DNA from: Pseudobdellovibrionaceae bacterium
GTDB lineage: Bacteria; Bdellovibrionota; Bdellovibrionia; Bdellovibrionales; UBA1609
NCBI GenBank assembly: GCA_026712605.1
Contig: JAPORL010000223.1
Coordinates: forward strand, 1-6,806
Length of the DNA stretch: 6,806 nt
Direction: 5' to 3'
The notes below the pieces were generated by a model. It worked only from the letters and a program-made list of their open reading frames with translations, had not been told where the DNA came from and searched no databases. How positions within the stretch are numbered: the stretch's first letter is position 1; each line of letters starts with the position of its first letter. The translations under genes were made by a program, and so were the position numbers. Positions 5,757 through 6,806 of the stretch are shown in pieces.

Positions 5757-5785
5757 TTGCATTTCTTAATTTTAAACAATACATT
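5757..5785 (+). promoter_or_regulatory. Weak candidate promoter ahead of nuoE
   Basis: TTGCAT (5757-5762), exactly 17 bp, and TACATT (5780-5785) are spaced as a sigma70 promoter, but each hexamer only partly matches. Transcription would begin at about 5792, almost at the ATG of nuoE, implying a leaderless mRNA. That would fit the absence of a Shine-Dalgarno there. Confidence 0.25.
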
Positions 5786-5792
5786 AGCTTTC

Positions 5793-6296
5793 ATGAAAGA
5801 TGAAAAACAAGAGTTCTCTCTTTCTAAAGAGGGATTGGAAATCATCAAAAAAGAGATGACTCGCTATGAGACTAAGTTATCTTGCTTAATACCCTGTCTA
5901 TGGCAAATTCAAAAAGAAAAAGCTTGGATTTCAAAATCAGCTGTTAGCTGGCTAAGTAAAACTACACAAATTCCAGAATCTCAAATCTATGAAGTCCTAA
6001 TGTTTTATACCATGTTCAACAAAAAACCAATAGGTAAATTTCATATTCAAATCTGTGGGAATGTCTCTTGCGCTCTTAACGGAAGTCGGGAATTGATTAA
6101 AGATTTATGTGAACACTTTAATTTAAAAGAAGGAGAAACAAGTCAATGTGGCAATTGGACAATTTCAAAAGTGGAATGCTTAGGGGCTTGTGACGAAGCG
6201 CCCGCTATTCAACTCAATGAAGACTACATTGGAAAAATGAATAAAGAATCCATGCTTTCTATTTTAAAATCTAAAACTAATAAAGGAGCTATTTAA
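5793..6296 (+). CDS. nuoE: NADH-quinone oxidoreductase subunit E (24-kDa type)
   Basis: This 167-residue protein is the thioredoxin-like [2Fe-2S] subunit of respiratory complex I, which sits with NuoF in the NADH-oxidising module on the cytoplasmic face of the inner membrane. Cluster N1a ligands are clear: Cys88 and Cys93 (CGNVSC), then Cys129 and Cys133 (CLGACDEAP), giving the family spacing CX4C-X35-CX3C. The N-terminal helical region contains the family pattern around YETKLSCLIPCLWQIQ and EVLMFYTMF. An in-frame TTG at 5757 would add 12 hydrophobic residues, but the ATG at 5793 gives the usual family length and is preferred. Neither start has a good Shine-Dalgarno. Four further cysteines (31, 35, 106, 119) are not part of the standard motif. 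The stop is 3 bp before nuoF. A homologous subunit of an NAD-linked hydrogenase or formate dehydrogenase is the alternative, less likely given the NuoF sequence. Confidence 0.95.
   Translation: MKDEKQEFSLSKEGLEIIKKEMTRYETKLSCLIPCLWQIQKEKAWISKSAVSWLSKTTQIPESQIYEVLMFYTMFNKKPIGKFHIQICGNVSCALNGSRELIKDLCEHFNLKEGETSQCGNWTISKVECLGACDEAPAIQLNEDYIGKMNKESMLSILKSKTNKGAI
6283..6288 (+). promoter_or_regulatory. Ribosome binding site of nuoF
   Basis: AAGGAG lies within the last codons of nuoE, 11 bases before the nuoF ATG. The spacing is a little long, but the motif is the best in the window and implies translational coupling of the two genes. Confidence 0.7.
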
Positions 6297-6299
6297 AAA

Positions 6300-6806
6300 A
6301 TGGAATATAAACTTTTAACAGAACACTATCATAGAGATATATATAAAACTTTAGAGGGTTATAAAGAAAGAGGTGGTTATCAGACTCTCAAAAAAGCTCT
6401 TGAAAAAAAGCCACAAGATATTGTGTCAGAAGTTAAAGAATCTGGCTTAAGGGGTCGTGGTGGCGCTGGTTTTCCGACAGGAGTAAAATGGACTTTTTTA
6501 CCCGATAATAAAGAAGATCGTTATTTACTTTGCAATGCTGATGAAGGAGAGCCGGGAACATTTAAAGATCGTATGATGATGGAACGAGCGCCCCATCAAT
6601 TGATTGAAGGTATGTTAATTTCCGCTTATGCTATTCAATCTAAAAAATCTTATATTTACATTCGGGGAGAATATCAAAAAGCTTATAAAATTTTACAAAA
6701 AGCTCTTGAAGAAGCTTATCAAGAAGGCTTAATTGGAAATAAAATTTTAGGATCAAAATTTTCTCATGAAATGGATCTTTATTTAGGAGCTGGCGCTTAT
6801 ATTTGT
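6300..6806 (+). CDS. nuoF: NADH-quinone oxidoreductase subunit F (51-kDa type), 5' part
   Basis: The window holds the first 169 codons of a protein that is normally around 420-450 residues. NuoF binds NADH and FMN, takes a hydride from NADH and passes electrons to iron-sulfur clusters of complex I. The glycine-rich GLRGRGGAGFPTGVKW (49-64) is the nucleotide-binding motif, and CNADEGEPGTFKDR (78-91) is the conserved FMN/NADH site segment. YIRGEY (120-125) and the terminal GAGAYIC (163-169), which leads into the usual GEETAL sequence, are also family hallmarks. The start LLTEHYHRDIYKTLEGYKERGGY follows the complex I type, without the extra N-terminal domain found in some hydrogenase diaphorase subunits. 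It is co-transcribed with nuoE. The C-terminal part with the [4Fe-4S] N3 ligands lies beyond the window, so its integrity cannot be judged. Confidence 0.96.
   Translation, partial: MEYKLLTEHYHRDIYKTLEGYKERGGYQTLKKALEKKPQDIVSEVKESGLRGRGGAGFPTGVKWTFLPDNKEDRYLLCNADEGEPGTFKDRMMMERAPHQLIEGMLISAYAIQSKKSYIYIRGEYQKAYKILQKALEEAYQEGLIGNKILGSKFSHEMDLYLGAGAYIC

Noticed and set aside
5593..5784. 63-residue open frame on the minus strand
   Set aside because: It is antisense to the end of the pentapeptide lipoprotein gene and has no support as a gene.
5757..5792. Upstream TTG start for nuoE
   Set aside because: It adds 12 residues not seen in the family, has no ribosome site, and the ATG at 5793 gives the normal length.

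Overview
The window is AT-rich DNA, roughly 30% G+C by eye, from a Gram-negative bacterium. The outer-membrane TonB-dependent receptor, the lipoprotein and the complex I genes all fit a free-respiring diderm. An SPL-like radical SAM protein of the kind found in non-sporulating proteobacterial relatives, together with the low G+C, makes a Bdellovibrio-like (Bdellovibrionota) lineage a plausible guess. That placement is inference only; no marker here settles it.

Layout, left to right. Positions 1-64 hold the truncated end of an intergenic repeat element. Positions 96-2906 (minus) encode a complete 936-residue TonB-dependent outer-membrane receptor. Positions 3055-3267 are a perfect 70-bp tandem repeat in three copies. 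It covers the 3' end of the next minus-strand gene (3146-4300), an SPL-family radical SAM protein. Because 70 is not a multiple of 3, the repeat gives that protein a new C-terminus and leaves its probable former C-terminal codons stranded at 3015-3059. Positions 4301-4658 are a 358-bp non-coding gap. It holds a candidate promoter for the radical SAM gene, a 132-bp inverted-repeat element with perfect 28-bp arms (a second copy of the repeat at 1-64), and an extra partial repeat. Positions 4659-4973 (minus) encode a 104-residue protein that I do not recognise.

From 4974 the coding strand switches to plus. A good sigma70-like promoter (5048-5075) precedes a pentapeptide-repeat lipoprotein (5110-5706). 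After an 86-bp gap come nuoE (start taken as 5793) and the first 169 codons of nuoF, which runs off the window. nuoE and nuoF encode the NADH-oxidising tip of respiratory complex I and are clearly co-transcribed, with 3 bp between them.

The best candidates for something undescribed are the frame-shifting 70-bp triplication at the end of the radical SAM gene and the hairpin repeat family lying just downstream of two minus-strand genes. The protein-coding genes otherwise belong to known families.
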